This document shows, in pieces, positions 51,970-62,207 of a stretch of 64,000 nucleotides of DNA. Below the pieces are notes generated by a model. The model was not told the DNA's origin, made no database searches, and saw nothing but the letters and a program-made list of their open reading frames with translations. The DNA comes from Celeribacter baekdonensis (GTDB lineage Bacteria; Pseudomonadota; Alphaproteobacteria; Rhodobacterales; Rhodobacteraceae). The stretch spans positions 356,561 to 420,560 of the forward strand of contig NZ_CP028472.1 in assembly GCF_003047105.1 (NCBI RefSeq), given 5' to 3'. Within the stretch, counting starts at the first letter, position 1. Each line of letters opens with the position of its first letter. Position numbers and translations under genes: made by a program.

Positions 51970-53855
51970 ATGAAAACCTCGATTGCGACCGTTTCTGTTT
52001 CCGGCGATTTGCGCGAAAAACTCGACGCCATTGCGGCGGCAGGCTTTGATGGGATCGAGATTTTCGAACAAGACTTCATCGCCTTTGACGGCAGCCCACG
52101 CGATGTGGGAAATATGATCCGCGATCACGGGTTGGAGATTTCGCTGTTCCAACCCTTTCGCGATTTCGAGGGCCTACCCGAACCGCTACGCGCCAAGGCC
52201 TTTGACCGGGCCGAACGCAAATTCGACCTCATGCAGGAGCTTGGCACCGACTTGGTGCTGGTCTGTTCATCGTGCCATCCGCAGGCTTTGGGCGGGATTG
52301 ACCGCGCCGCAGCCGATTTTCACGCGCTGGGTGAACGGGCTGCCAAACGCGGTTTGCGTGTCGGCTATGAGGCGCTGTGTTGGGGCAAACATGTGAACGA
52401 TCATCGCGACGCATGGGAAATCGTGCGCCGGGCTGATCATCCGAACATCGGTGTCATCCTCGACAGTTTTCACACCCTGGCCCGCAAAATTTCGCCCGAC
52501 AGCATTCGGTCGATCCCCGGCAACAAAATCTTTTTCGTTCAGATGGCCGATGCGCCGATGATCGACATGGATCTGCTCTATTGGTCGCGCCATTTCCGCA
52601 ATATGCCCGGCGAGGGTGATCTTGATGTGACGGGCTTCACCCGCGCCGTCATGGCAGCGGGTATACGGGGCCGATTTCTCTGGAGATTTTCAACGATCAT
52701 TTCCGTGGCTCCAACACCAAACAAGTTGCCAATGATGGGTATCGCTCGCTCATCGCCCTGATGGATGATGTGCATCGCGCCGAACCCGGTCTCAAACTCG
52801 ATCTGCCCAGCCTGCCCCAACGCGTGAAGCCCGAAGGCGTGTCCTTCATCGAATTCGCCTCCCGTGGCAAAGAGGCCGAAACCCTGGGCGAGCTGCTCAA
52901 AACGCTCGGGTTTGCCCACGCCGCCACCCATCGCAACAAAGCCGTCACACTGTGGCAACAGGGCGACATCCGCCTTGTCGTCAACGAGGAAACCGACGGC
53001 CATGCTGCCCATGCCTATAACGCGCGGGGCACGACCGTTTGCGATCTTGGCATCTTGGTCAACTCCGCACAGGACGTGATCACCCGCGCCACAGCCACGG
53101 GGGCACAGAGTTTTTCCCAAGACCTCGACATTGGCGAATTGGACATTCCGGCGATCCGGGGCCTTGGCGGCTCCGTGATGCATTTCATCGACAAAGAGAC
53201 GGGTCTGGATCGGGTCTGGGAGGTGGAATTTAGGGCCGAAGAGGCGCCCGATTTGACCGGGGTCGGTCTGATGCATATCGACCATATCGCCCAGACGATG
53301 AGCTATGAGGATATGCTGAGTTGGACCCTGTTCTACACCGCCATTTTTGATGTCGAGAAAAGTCCGATGGTCGATGTCATCGACCCGGACGGGTTGGTGC
53401 GATCACAGGTGATCGAAACCCGCGATGGGGCATTTCGGATCACCCTCAACGGCGCGGACACGCATCGCACTTTGGCGGGGCGGTTTCTGGCCGATACCTT
53501 TGGCGCTTCGGTGCAACACATCGCGCTGGCAACGGCTGATATTTTTGACACCGCCGCGAGATTGGCAGAGCGCGGCTTTGCGCCCCTGCCGATTTCCCCC
53601 AACTATTACGACGATCTCGCCGCACGGTTCGATTTCCCGCCGGGCCTTCTTGAAAAAATGAAAGCCGCGCATGTGCTCTATGATCGCGATGAGACAGGCG
53701 AGTTCTTTCAGCTCTATTCCGGCAGTTTCGCCGGTGGGTTGTTCTTTGAAATCCTTCAACGTGGAAGCTACATGGGATTTGGCGCGCCGAACGCGCCGTT
53801 CCGTATTGCCGCCCAAAAACGGCGCCTGCGCCCCAAAGGTATGCCGTTGCGCTGA
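51970..53855 (+). CDS. quiC: 3-dehydroshikimate dehydratase fused to a 4-hydroxyphenylpyruvate dioxygenase-like domain, frameshifted
   Basis: About 628 residues when repaired. The N-terminal TIM barrel (1-270) converts 3-dehydroshikimate to protocatechuate; metal ligands appear in GYEALCWG (Glu), GVILDSFHT (Asp), FFVQMADAP (Gln) and SLEIFND (Glu). The C-terminal VOC part (about 285-628) has HIDHIAQTM, VQHIALATAD and FFEILQRG, the usual 2-His-Glu site. The raw frame breaks at GGG (52659-52661); a fourth G yields AAGYTGPISLEIFNDHF and joins the halves, restoring the last metal ligand. This domain order matches QuiC1-type bacterial dehydratases. It lies 20 bp after the dehydrogenase gene. Confidence 0.88.
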
Positions 53856-53859
53856 CCGA

Positions 53860-54632
53860 TCAGCTCGGCAGGTTGTTCAGCCCTGTCGCCGACACGCCGC
53901 CATCGGCCAAAAGGGTCTGGCCTGTGACATAGGCGGCACCGTCCCCGGCCAAAAAGGCGACGATGGCGGCGATGTCTTCAGGCCGCCCAACCCGGCCCAA
54001 AGGCACTCTTTGCGCGCGGGCTTGCTCCAACCCTTCCTTGGCATAGATTGCCGCCGTCAGAGGCGTGCGGATCATCCCCGGGGCCACCGCATTGACCCGA
54101 ATGCCATCGGACGCCCATTCCATCGCCAGATTTTCCACCAGTGAAATTACCGCTGCCTTGGCGGGGCATAGGCCGCCTGCCCCAAATGCGCTTGCATCCC
54201 CGACATCGACGCGACGACGACAATCGTGCCCTTGGACGCCTTGAGCGCGGGATAAAACGCCTGTGCCAGAACGAAGGTTGAACGCACATTGAGGTTGAAC
54301 ATACGGTCCCATTCCTCAAGCGATTGCTCGGCCAAAGGCGCGGGTTTTCCGGCCCCGGCGTTTGAGACGAACACATCCAGCCCGCCCAAAAACCCAAGCG
54401 CCTTTGCCGCAATATCGCGCGCGACAGTGGCATCACCCAAATCTCCGGTCAAAAACAAAACCTCGGCCCCGTCATTTTCAAGATCGGCAATCAGTGCTGC
54501 GGGGGCGGGATTGCGCCCCGATGCCGTTGTCACAATCTTTGCAGGCGTGCCCGCAGCCTGCGCCTCCCGTGCCATTTGGCGCAATGTCGCGCCACCAATA
54601 CCTTCGCTTCCACCTGTCAACATAATCCGCAT
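53860..54632 (-). CDS. SDR family oxidoreductase, frameshifted
   Basis: About 257 residues when repaired. The N-terminal motif is LTGGSEGIGGATL, NAG is in VFVSNAGAGK, and the catalytic Ser and Tyr-x-x-x-Lys fall in VVASMSGM and QAAYAPAKAAVI. The second half continues NLAMEWASDGIRVNAVAPG to the standard DGG end. The frame breaks at 54163-54166 (GGGG on the plus strand); one more base joins QAAYAP to AKAAVI. GGGAGGACGATC precedes the ATG at 54632. It converges with the quiC-type gene. The substrate is unknown; an alicyclic alcohol is plausible. Confidence 0.8.
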
Positions 54633-54811
54633 GATCGTCCTCCCAGTCGCGCGTTTACGGCAGGATTTCAATTCCCCGACGGGACCGCAATGGACATTTC
54701 CCTAAGAGCCTTAAACCCTTCGTAAATATCCAAGATTTTTCACGCCCCGTGCATCGCGACCCCCGTCAAATCCCATCAACATGTCCCGGTCATATAGGAG
54801 AGGCATCGCAG

Positions 54812-55567
54812 ATGAATTTCACAGGCAAGACGGTTGTGATCACCGGGGGCGCGGCCGGTATCGGTTGGGCCAGCGCCACACTTTTCGCCGCGCGGGGTGC
54901 CCGTGTCGCACTGCTTGATCTAAACGGCGATCTGGCCCAGCACCGCGCCGCAGAATTGGGACCGGATCATATTGGCCTTGGGGTCGATGTAACCAACGAG
55001 CAGGCGGTGATCTTGGCCTTGAGTCAGATCGGCCAGATCGACATTTTGGTCAACAACGCAGGTCTCGGCGACGTCAACACAGCCACGGTCGACCAAACCC
55101 TCGCCCATGTCCGGCGCTTGCTCGACATCCATCTTGCGGGCAGCTTTTTGATGAGCCGCGAAGTGGCACGGGGCATGATCGACAAAGGGTGCGGCGGGGC
55201 CATTGTCAACCTCGCCTCCATCGCAGCCCTCACTGGCTTACCCCGGCGCAATGCCTATGGCGCGGCCAAGGCGGGGCTTGTGGCGATGACAAAATCCATG
55301 GCCGCCGAATGGGGTCGTCAAAGTATTCGTGTCAACGCGGTGGCCCCAGGCTATGTCGCAACCGAGCTCGTGCGCGGATTGATCCGAGATGGGCTTTTGG
55401 CGGAAGACAAAATCCTCAAGCGCACCCCTTTGGGCCGGATGATCGACCCGTCTGAAATTGGCGAAGCGATTGCCTTTCTCGCCTCCGATGCCGCCTCTGC
55501 CATCACCGGCACCGTGCTTTCGGTCGATGCCGGTTGGATGGCCTATGGCGCCGCAGATGATCTTTAG
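54812..55567 (+). CDS. SDR family oxidoreductase
   Basis: A 251-residue NAD(P)-dependent dehydrogenase. The cofactor motif ITGGAAGIGWASATLFA, the acidic LLDLNGD that favours NAD, NNAG in ILVNNAGLG, and the Ser-Tyr-Lys triad (NLASIAALTG, NAYGAAKAG) are all present. TAGGAGAGG supports the ATG at 54812. It faces away from the SDR gene at 53860-54632 and overlaps the NIPSNAP gene end by four bases. A secondary alcohol of the alicyclic pathway is a likely substrate. Confidence 0.9.
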   Translation: MNFTGKTVVITGGAAGIGWASATLFAARGARVALLDLNGDLAQHRAAELGPDHIGLGVDVTNEQAVILALSQIGQIDILVNNAGLGDVNTATVDQTLAHVRRLLDIHLAGSFLMSREVARGMIDKGCGGAIVNLASIAALTGLPRRNAYGAAKAGLVAMTKSMAAEWGRQSIRVNAVAPGYVATELVRGLIRDGLLAEDKILKRTPLGRMIDPSEIGEAIAFLASDAASAITGTVLSVDAGWMAYGAADDL

Positions 55568-56130
55568 CGCAGGGGGGAAACCGCAATCGGGCGCAGGATT
55601 TCGTGACGCGTCGCGCCTTGTGATGTGGCCATCGGATCGCCACCCCACAGCGTGACGGTATCGCCCGGTGTTTCACCGGAAATGACCCGCCAGCGGGCGA
55701 CCAAGGGCTGATCGCTTTGCACCTCATTGCCAAAAGTCAGACTTTGAAGACCCGGCGCAAACAGCGGGCCGATCGCGTCATTCGGGTGCTGGGTTTTGCG
55801 TCCCGCCTCTGCCGCGTCCAAGGCTGCGCTGCCTTGCAATCGCGTCATCATCATATTGCGCTGCGTGACGATGAGCGGAAAGCCATATGGCACGAACCCC
55901 TCGGTCCAGTCACGATTCGCCGCAAACCCGACCCGCGCTGCGGCGCGTTCTTCAAGACTCTCGTAAATCCACAAATGGTAAAGCCGGTTGAGCGCGCCAG
56001 TGTCGGTCAGCCAATATCCCGCCATCGGCAAATGTGAGGTCAGCGCCTTCACCCCGCTACGCATCAGCAACGCCAAATACTCTGGCCCGGTGCCGGGTTT
56101 GAGGTCATAGACCCGCAGCTCGTAAATCAT
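55564..56130 (-). CDS. NIPSNAP family protein
   Basis: A 188-residue protein made of two ferredoxin-like (Dabb-type) halves. MIYELRVYDLKPGTGPEYLALL is the family start, and LYHLWIYESLEERAAARVGF a second characteristic stretch. The biochemical role of the family is unclear, though such genes recur in aromatic and alicyclic degradation clusters. GGAGGGTGAT directly before the ATG at 56130 decides the start over one 12 bases upstream. It converges on the SDR gene and lies downstream of the AraC gene on the same strand. Confidence 0.85.
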   Translation of the reverse strand: MIYELRVYDLKPGTGPEYLALLMRSGVKALTSHLPMAGYWLTDTGALNRLYHLWIYESLEERAAARVGFAANRDWTEGFVPYGFPLIVTQRNMMMTRLQGSAALDAAEAGRKTQHPNDAIGPLFAPGLQSLTFGNEVQSDQPLVARWRVISGETPGDTVTLWGGDPMATSQGATRHEILRPIAVSPLR

Positions 56131-56211
56131 ATCACCCTCCATATTGCGCCTGGACAATTCCACAGGAAACGACAGCGCAAAATGCAAAGAGCGCGGTTTG
56201 CCTTGGACGAT

Positions 56212-57117
56212 TCATGCCTTTTTCCGCTCTGATTGATAGGTCTCACGATAAGCGCCGGGCGGCACCCCAACACGTTGCGAAAAGAAACGCGAAAAATAGG
56301 CCGGATCTTCGAAGCCAAGATCATATCCCACCTCAGCCACGGTCATCGTCATGTAGATCAAACACCGCTTGGCCTCGATCACCACCCGCTCATGCAAAAG
56401 CTGTGAGGCGGTTTTGCCCACCCGCGCTTTGCAGGCCAGATTGAGCCGTTGGATGGAAACACCCAGTTGAGAGGCATAAAATTCAAGCCCTTTCTCGGAT
56501 TTGAAATGGGTCTCTAAGATTTCGCGATATCTGCACAGGAGATCATAATCACGGTCCACGCGCTGGGTTTCCTCGGCCCCGACCTCAAGCCGCAACCGCA
56601 TCAGCGCCACGAGGATACGCTCGAACTGGGCCTTGATCGCCAAGCGCCGCCCCGGCGCAGTCCACGTATATTCGCGGCGCATCCAGTCGAAACTCTCGCG
56701 CAAGGTGCCACAATTTGGGTCACCCTCCGCCAAAGCATAGGCTGCGGGATGTTCCAAAGCATCGGCAAAGCGGGCATCGCCTTGGGTCGTTGCCTTGGCG
56801 TAGCTGCACGCGGCGGTGATCACAAAGCCATCCGTGCCCGGCAAAAACCGGATTTCATGCACCATCGCCACCGGGACGACCACCATTGCGGGCACCGGGA
56901 TTGCATAGGTTTGGGATTCGATTTGAATCTCCCCGCCTCCCCGCTCCACGAACAAAAGTTGGACGTGATCCGGGTGGGCATGGGCGCGAATTGTCCAATC
57001 ATTGGCCCCGGACCGATCGCGGATCGGTTCAACGTGAATGAAGTCAAGTTCCACCTCCGCAAGGGTATCCCCGTAAAGATAGTAGCGCGGAATCGGTTGA
57101 TCTGCTGAGATCAGCAT
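56212..57117 (-). CDS. AraC family transcriptional regulator (HpaA/PobR-like)
   Basis: A 301-residue regulator with an N-terminal cupin sensor (RAHAHPDHVQLLFVERGGGE) and a C-terminal double helix-turn-helix (ASQLGVSIQRLNLACKARVG; VAEVGYDLGFEDPAYFSRFF). The layout and length recall activators of 4-hydroxybenzoate and 4-hydroxyphenylacetate genes, so the effector may be an aromatic acid. AGAGGAG precedes the ATG at 57117; a frame start at 57219 adds 34 poor residues. It is divergent from the flavoprotein-SDR pair at 57272, its probable target. Confidence 0.87.
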   Translation of the reverse strand: MLISADQPIPRYYLYGDTLAEVELDFIHVEPIRDRSGANDWTIRAHAHPDHVQLLFVERGGGEIQIESQTYAIPVPAMVVVPVAMVHEIRFLPGTDGFVITAACSYAKATTQGDARFADALEHPAAYALAEGDPNCGTLRESFDWMRREYTWTAPGRRLAIKAQFERILVALMRLRLEVGAEETQRVDRDYDLLCRYREILETHFKSEKGLEFYASQLGVSIQRLNLACKARVGKTASQLLHERVVIEAKRCLIYMTMTVAEVGYDLGFEDPAYFSRFFSQRVGVPPGAYRETYQSERKKA

Positions 57118-57271
57118 GGTTGTATCTCCTCTTTGCTCCAGTTCCTCCTCCGGAAGCACTTGTGAATAGTGCAATGAATATCGGCGTCCGTCCATTCGCG
57201 CGACACAGGCATTTGCCATATCTCAACCATGGGAGGCGGCTGATCCGCGCCGCACAATAGGAGGAGATACT

Positions 57272-58962
57272 ATGCAAACGCGTCTCAGGGATGGCACAGA
57301 ATGCGATGTCCTTGTCATCGGGTCGGGGGCGGGTGGGATGGCCACCGCAATCACCGCCGCCAAACAAGGACTTGATGTCATCATCATCGAAAAAGCCCCC
57401 GTCTTTGGTGGGACAACCGCCTTTTCCGGGGGCGTTGTGTGGATACCCGGCAACCCCAATTGCCCGCCGGGCGACATCGCCCGAGCGCGCGAGTATATGA
57501 AACACGAGACCGGAAATTTTTATGATGAGAGCGCGGTGAATGCCTATCTCGAGACCGGTGCCGAAATGCTTGCATTTTTTGAACGCGAAACCGAGGTCAA
57601 ATTCAGCCCCTCGCTCTATCCCGACTATCACCCGGAAGCACCCGGCGGGGTCGACGTAGGTCGCTCCATCACGGCAACGCCCTATGACACCAGCGCGTTG
57701 GGGGAAAACCTCAAACGCCTGCGCCCGCCGCTGTCGACCATCACCTTCATGGGCATGATGTTCAATTCCTCGAATGCCGACATCAAACATTTCTTTAACG
57801 CGACCAAAAGCATCACCTCTTTCGCCTATGTCGCCAAACGCCTTGCCGCCCATGCCGCCGAAGTGGTCCGCTATGGTCGCGGCACGCATGTGACCTCGGG
57901 CAATGCTTTGGCGGCGCGGCTGGCAAAAAGCTGTTTTGATCTGAACATTCCAATCTACACCGACAGCCCCGCGCGGGAACTTTTGACCGAGAAAGGTGCC
58001 GTTGTTGGCGCAAAGATCAAAGGCCAGATCGGTGATGTGATTGTGCGAGCACGCAAAGGCGTGGTCTTGGCCGCAGGTGGCTTTGCCCATGACATTGCGA
58101 AAATCCGTGTGGCCTATCCACATCTCAAACGCGGCGGCGAACATCTCTCGCCCGTACCCGAAGACAACACAGGCGACGGCATTGATCTTGGCCGCACTGT
58201 CGGGGGCCAGTTTGAGGTGCGGTTCCCGGAAACCTCCGCCTGGATGCCGGTCTCGAAAGTGCCAACAAAAACTGGGTTCAAACCCTTTCCACATCTGATT
58301 GATCGTTACAAACCGGGCATCATCGGCGTGTTGAAATCCGGCAAACGCTTTACCAATGAAAGTGCCAGCTATCACGATGTCGGTGCCGCGATGATCAAAG
58401 CCTGCGAAGGTGAAACAGAGACCGCGTGTTGGCTGATTGCAGACCGTCCGACGATCCGCAAATACGGTCTTGGCTTTGCCAAACCTGCCCCGGTGCCACT
58501 CACGCCCTATCTGAAGAATGGCTATCTTGTCTCGGGCAAGACGCTTGAGGACTTGGCTCGAAACGCAGGGATAGACGCCAAGGGGCTTGTGGCAACGGTG
58601 GCCGCCTATAACAAAGATGCTGTGCGCGGCGAGGACCCCGAATTTGGCCGCGGAGCGACCAGTTTCAACCGCTATCTTGCCGACCCCGACGTACGCCCAA
58701 ACCCCTGTGTCGCGCCCATCACCGAGGGGCCATTTTATGCGCTCAAACTCGTCATGGGCGATTTGGGCACGTTTGACGGGCTGGCCACCACGGTCGAAGG
58801 CCAAGTGCTCGACACCCAAGGCACACCGATTGACGGGCTTTATGCGGTGGGCAATGACCGTGCCTCGATCATGGGCGGTAACTACCCCGGTGCGGGGATC
58901 ACGCTCGCCCGGCGCTGACCTTTGGTTACATCACGGGCCGTCATCTGGCGGGAGTGGCCTGA
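57272..58962 (+). CDS. FAD-binding dehydrogenase, fumarate reductase/3-ketosteroid dehydrogenase type, frameshifted at the end
   Basis: About 563 residues when repaired. FAD motif VIGSGAGGMATAITAAKQG, FGGTTAFSGGVVWIPGNPN and GVVLAAGGFAHD are followed by a substrate domain and the final GGNYPGAGITL. The raw frame stops at 58918 as LARR; one more G near 58907 restores GPALTFGYITGRHLAGVA and a stop at 58960-58962, one base before the next ATG. GGAGGAGATACT precedes the start. It is a paralogue of the protein at 45035-46728. Two such enzymes plus SDRs would suit stepwise desaturation of an oxocyclohexane carboxylate to an aromatic ring; this is inferred. Confidence 0.82.
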
Positions 58963-59691
58963 ATGAGCTGGATTGATTTTACAGGAAAAATCGTTGTCGT
59001 CACTGGCGGCTCGGGCGGGATTGGCCGGGCCATGTTGGACGCGTTCAAAGCCTTGGGGCCACGGTGGTGGCCCTCGATTACCGCACAGAGGATGCCGAAG
59101 CGGCAGCCCATGCGGTTGGCGGATATGGCTTTGGCTGTGACGTGTCCGATCTGCGCTCTGTTGAGGCAGCGGCAGATCACATCGCCAAACTCGGTGGTGC
59201 GGATGTGTTGGTGAACAACGCCGGTATCCTGCGGCCCGGCCCGCTTGAGGATCTGGCGATTGAGGATTGGCAAGCCATGCTCAAGGTCAACTTGGACGGG
59301 TGTTTCATCACGGCTCAGAGTTTTGGCAAACAGATGATCGCCAAGGGCGTGGGCGCCTTGGTTCATGTCGCTTCGATTTCTGCCAGTCAGCCCCAGCCCT
59401 TTTCGGGCGCCTATTCGCCCGGTAAGGCCGGTTGTAGCGATGCTGTCGCGGGCGCTGGCCTATGAATGGGGCCCAAAAGGCGTGCGCTCGAACGTGGTCT
59501 CTCCCGGTCTGGTTCTGACCCCGATGTCCGAGCCGTTCTATGCCAATCTTGAGGTCAAAGCCGCACGCGAGCGCCGTGTGCCGACAGGCCGCATTGGCAC
59601 TGCACAAGACATGGCCAATGCGGCCGTCTTCCTCGCATCGGCGCGGGCATCCTATATCAATGGCCAGGAGATTGTGGTGGACGGGGGTTGA
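58963..59691 (+). CDS. SDR family oxidoreductase, two frameshifts
   Basis: About 242 residues when repaired. The cofactor motif is VTGGSGGIGRAML; NNAGILRPGPLED, the triad Ser in HVASISASQ, and Tyr-x-x-x-Lys in GAYSPGKAG follow, then VRSNVVSPGLVLTPMSEP and a VDGG end. The first break is at GGGG (59055-59058): a fifth G gives LGATVVALDY. The second, at 59431-59436, needs either one base fewer or two more to join GKAG to VAMLSRALAYEWG. It starts immediately after the flavoprotein gene, with which it should act. Confidence 0.78.
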
Positions 59692-59750
59692 GCCAAACCT
59701 TGATGGGAGTGTCCCCCGCCCAGGATATACGCAATAGCGTCAAAAGTGGG

Positions 59751-59768
59751 GGTGGCGATTACGCCACC
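59751..59768. terminator. Hairpin between the convergent SDR and livF genes
   Basis: GGTGGCG pairs with CGCCACC around ATTA, extended by three outer pairs; it overlaps the livF stop codon. On the minus strand CCCACTTTTG follows. A bidirectional terminator is plausible but the T-tract is weak. Confidence 0.4.
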
Positions 59769-60488
59769 TCCTCCATGTGACCACCGAGGAAAAGCTGGCC
59801 CACTCTGGGATCGTTGAGCAAAACATCGGCCCGCTCATGCATCCGCATTTGCCCCAGTTCCAACACGATCCCATCATCCGACATCGCAAGTGCGGCTTTG
59901 GCGTTTTGTTCGACCATCAGGATCGTCACGCCTTCGTCGCGCAGGGTTTTGAGGGTTTCAAACACCTCCTGCACCAGATTGGGCGACAGACCGATCGACG
60001 GCTCATCAATCAACACAAGTTTCGGTCTAGAAGCAGAGAGCGCGCGATTTCGAGCTGCTTTTGCTGTCCGCCGACAATTCAATCGCCTTACGGTCTTTGA
60101 ATTTGCGCAGCATCGGGAATTGATCCATGACCAGTTCCATCCGGCGTTTCACGCTCGGTTGATCGGAGGAGGTGATCCCGCCCATTTCCAGATTATGCCA
60201 CACAGAAAGCTGCGGGATGACATTGCGGCCTTGGGGAACATAGGTGACCCCATGACCGATCATCTGTTTCGGAGTCGAGCGTGTCACATCCTCACCATCA
60301 AACATGATAGAGCCCGATTGAATATCCAGCATCCCGAAAATGGCTTTGAACACCGTCGACTTTCCCGCACCGTTCGGACCAATCACCGTGGTGATCGTGC
60401 CACGCGGGATAGAAAACGTGGTGCCATTGAGAATGGTGATTTTGCCATAGCCCCCGTAGAGGTTTTTCAGTTCCAACATTGCCGACAT
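59759..60488 (-). CDS. livF: Branched-chain amino acid-type ABC transporter ATP-binding protein LivF, two frameshifts
   Basis: About 243 residues when repaired. Walker A GPNGAGKSTV, the Q-loop TYVPQGRNVIPQLSV, and Walker B LVLIDEPSIGLSPN with VEQNAKAALAMSDDGIVLE are typical of LivF. The raw frame loses the signature motif: one more C at 60071-60072 restores LSGGQQKQLEIARSLLL, and one base near 60025-60028 then joins to PKLVLIDEP. GGGAGG precedes the ATG at 60488. Last gene of the Liv-type operon. The transported solute may be an amino acid, amide, urea or aromatic acid. Confidence 0.85.
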
Positions 60489-60489
60489 G

Positions 60490-61238
60490 TCAGCCTCCCA
60501 GATATGCGTCGATGACGTTTTGGTTTGAGCGAATGTCTTCGGGCGCGCCTTCAGCAATGATTTCGCCTTCGGCCAACACGATGATCCGCGTGCACAGCGA
60601 CATCACGAATTCCATGTTGTGCTCGATGACCACAAAGGTGGTGCCATGTTCGTGGTTGTATGTGATCAAACGCTCTTTGAGATATTGCAGCATGGTCAGA
60701 TTGACCCCGCCCGCGGGCTCATCAAGCAACACCAGCCCCGCCCCGCCATAAACGCCATGGCCGCGTCCAGTAGCTTTTGTTGGCCATAGGACAAAGACCC
60801 CGCCATCTCATCGCGCAAATGCCCGAGGCGAAAAAATGCGATCATATCCTCAGCAGCCCCCGTCAGCCCCGCGTCCGATTTGCCAAACAGCCGCGTCAGC
60901 ATCGTGCCGTGGTGTTCCTGCCCCGCCATGATGATGTTCTCGATCACCGACATTTGCGGAAACACCGAAAGCTGTTGGAACGTGCGGCCAACGCCAAGCC
61001 GGTTGAGATCATGCGCCTGTGCACCTGCGACAGATTTACCATTGATCTGCACCGTACCTGAACTGGGCGCCAGTTGTCCGAGAATACAATTGAACAGCGT
61101 CGATTTGCCGGAGCCATTCGGGCCAATAAGACCCAGAATTTCGCCCTTTTGCACCTCGAATGAGACACCATTGACGGCTTTGATCGGTCCGAAATGTTTG
61201 GTCATGTCTTTGACCGATAGAACGGTTTCCGTTTGCAT
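60490..61238 (-). CDS. livG: Branched-chain amino acid-type ABC transporter ATP-binding protein LivG, frameshifted
   Basis: About 249 residues when repaired. Walker A GPNGSGKSTLFNCILG, the Q-loop GRTFQQLSVFPQMS and LSYGQQKLLDAAMAFMAG are in the first frame; LLDEPAGGVNLTM and VVIEHNMEFVMSLCTRIIVL in the second. A fifth C at 60741-60744 gives MAGAGLVLLDEP and joins them. The ATG at 61238 overlaps the livM stop (TGATG). With LivF it forms the ATPase pair of the importer. Confidence 0.87.
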
Positions 61239-62207
61239 CACAACTGTGCTCCCTGTTTGAGATCGCCGCGTTCTTTACGAGGTTTCATCGCGATCAGGAG
61301 TTTACGCCCAAGGCCCAAAAGCCCCTGCGGTGAGAAGATCATGACCACGAGCACCAAAAGCGCGTATGATGAGGTAATAGCCATCGGTAAAGCGCAGCAT
61401 TTCCGGCAGCAGCACGACAAGAGCCGCGCCGAGGATAGGACCAAAGAAGTAGCCAGAGCCGCCGACAATCACCATGAGCAAGATTTTGAGCGACAGGATC
61501 AACGTGAACGAGCCGGGTTCGATGAACTGCACCAAGGGCGCTTGCAGCGCGCCAGCCAGACCGGCCATAGAGGAGCCAATCGCAAAGGCCAAAAGCGTCA
61601 TACGGGTGGTGTTGAGACCCAAGGAATTGGCCCGGATCGGATTTTCGCGCAGCGCTTTGAACGCGCGGCCCCAAGGCGAATGCAACATCCATGCCATCGC
61701 CCCCGCCGTCACCAAGAAACACACAACCGTGAAGTAATAGAACGGCAGTTGCTTCATCGTATCGAACGGACCAAACACCGGACGCGGGATGCCAACGAGG
61801 CCAAGCGAGCCACCCGTAAGCCAATCCTCATTGCGCAAGACAAGAAAGACGAGCGCATTGAATGCAAGTGTCACGAAGGCAAGAAAATGGTGTTGTACCC
61901 GAAGCGCCGGATAGCCCAAAACCAGACCGATCAAGAACGTGGCCGAGATCGAGCAAAACACCGCAACGAGCCAATGCACGCCTGCCATGGTCAAAAGGGC
62001 GGTGACATAGGCCCCGATCCCCATGAACGCGGCCTGCGCCAAACTGATTTGGCCCGCGTAGCCAAGTGTCAGGTTCAGCCCCATAGCGGAGATCGAAAAG
62101 ATCAACCAAGAGCACAGGATGTAGATGATGTAGTTGCCCTGCCCCATCGGTGCGAGCAGGAGAGCCACACCAAAAGCAATAAGGAAAAGAATGCGAAAAG
62201 CGGTCAT
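61238..62207 (-). CDS. livM: Branched-chain amino acid-type ABC transporter permease LivM, frameshifted
   Basis: About 323 residues when repaired, with around eight to ten membrane helices. AMGLNLTLGYAGQISLAQAA and ALRENPIRANSLGLNTTRMT, which contains the EAA-like cytoplasmic loop, are family hallmarks. The raw frame runs off after GYYLII; a 2-nt gain or 1-nt loss at about 61364-61370 continues it as YALLVLVVMIFSPQGLLGLG, the standard LivM end, with the stop overlapping the livG start. GGGAGGACCGT precedes the ATG at 62207. Confidence 0.85.

Noticed and set aside
57044..58819. 591-residue open frame on the minus strand
   Set aside because: Antisense to the flavoprotein gene; the low-complexity His/Gly-rich translation is typical of shadow frames in GC-rich coding DNA.
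51761..60744. Programmed ribosomal frameshifting as the cause of the split genes
   Set aside because: The sites lie in many unrelated genes and lack slippery heptamers with downstream structure; each is explained by a missing base in a short run.
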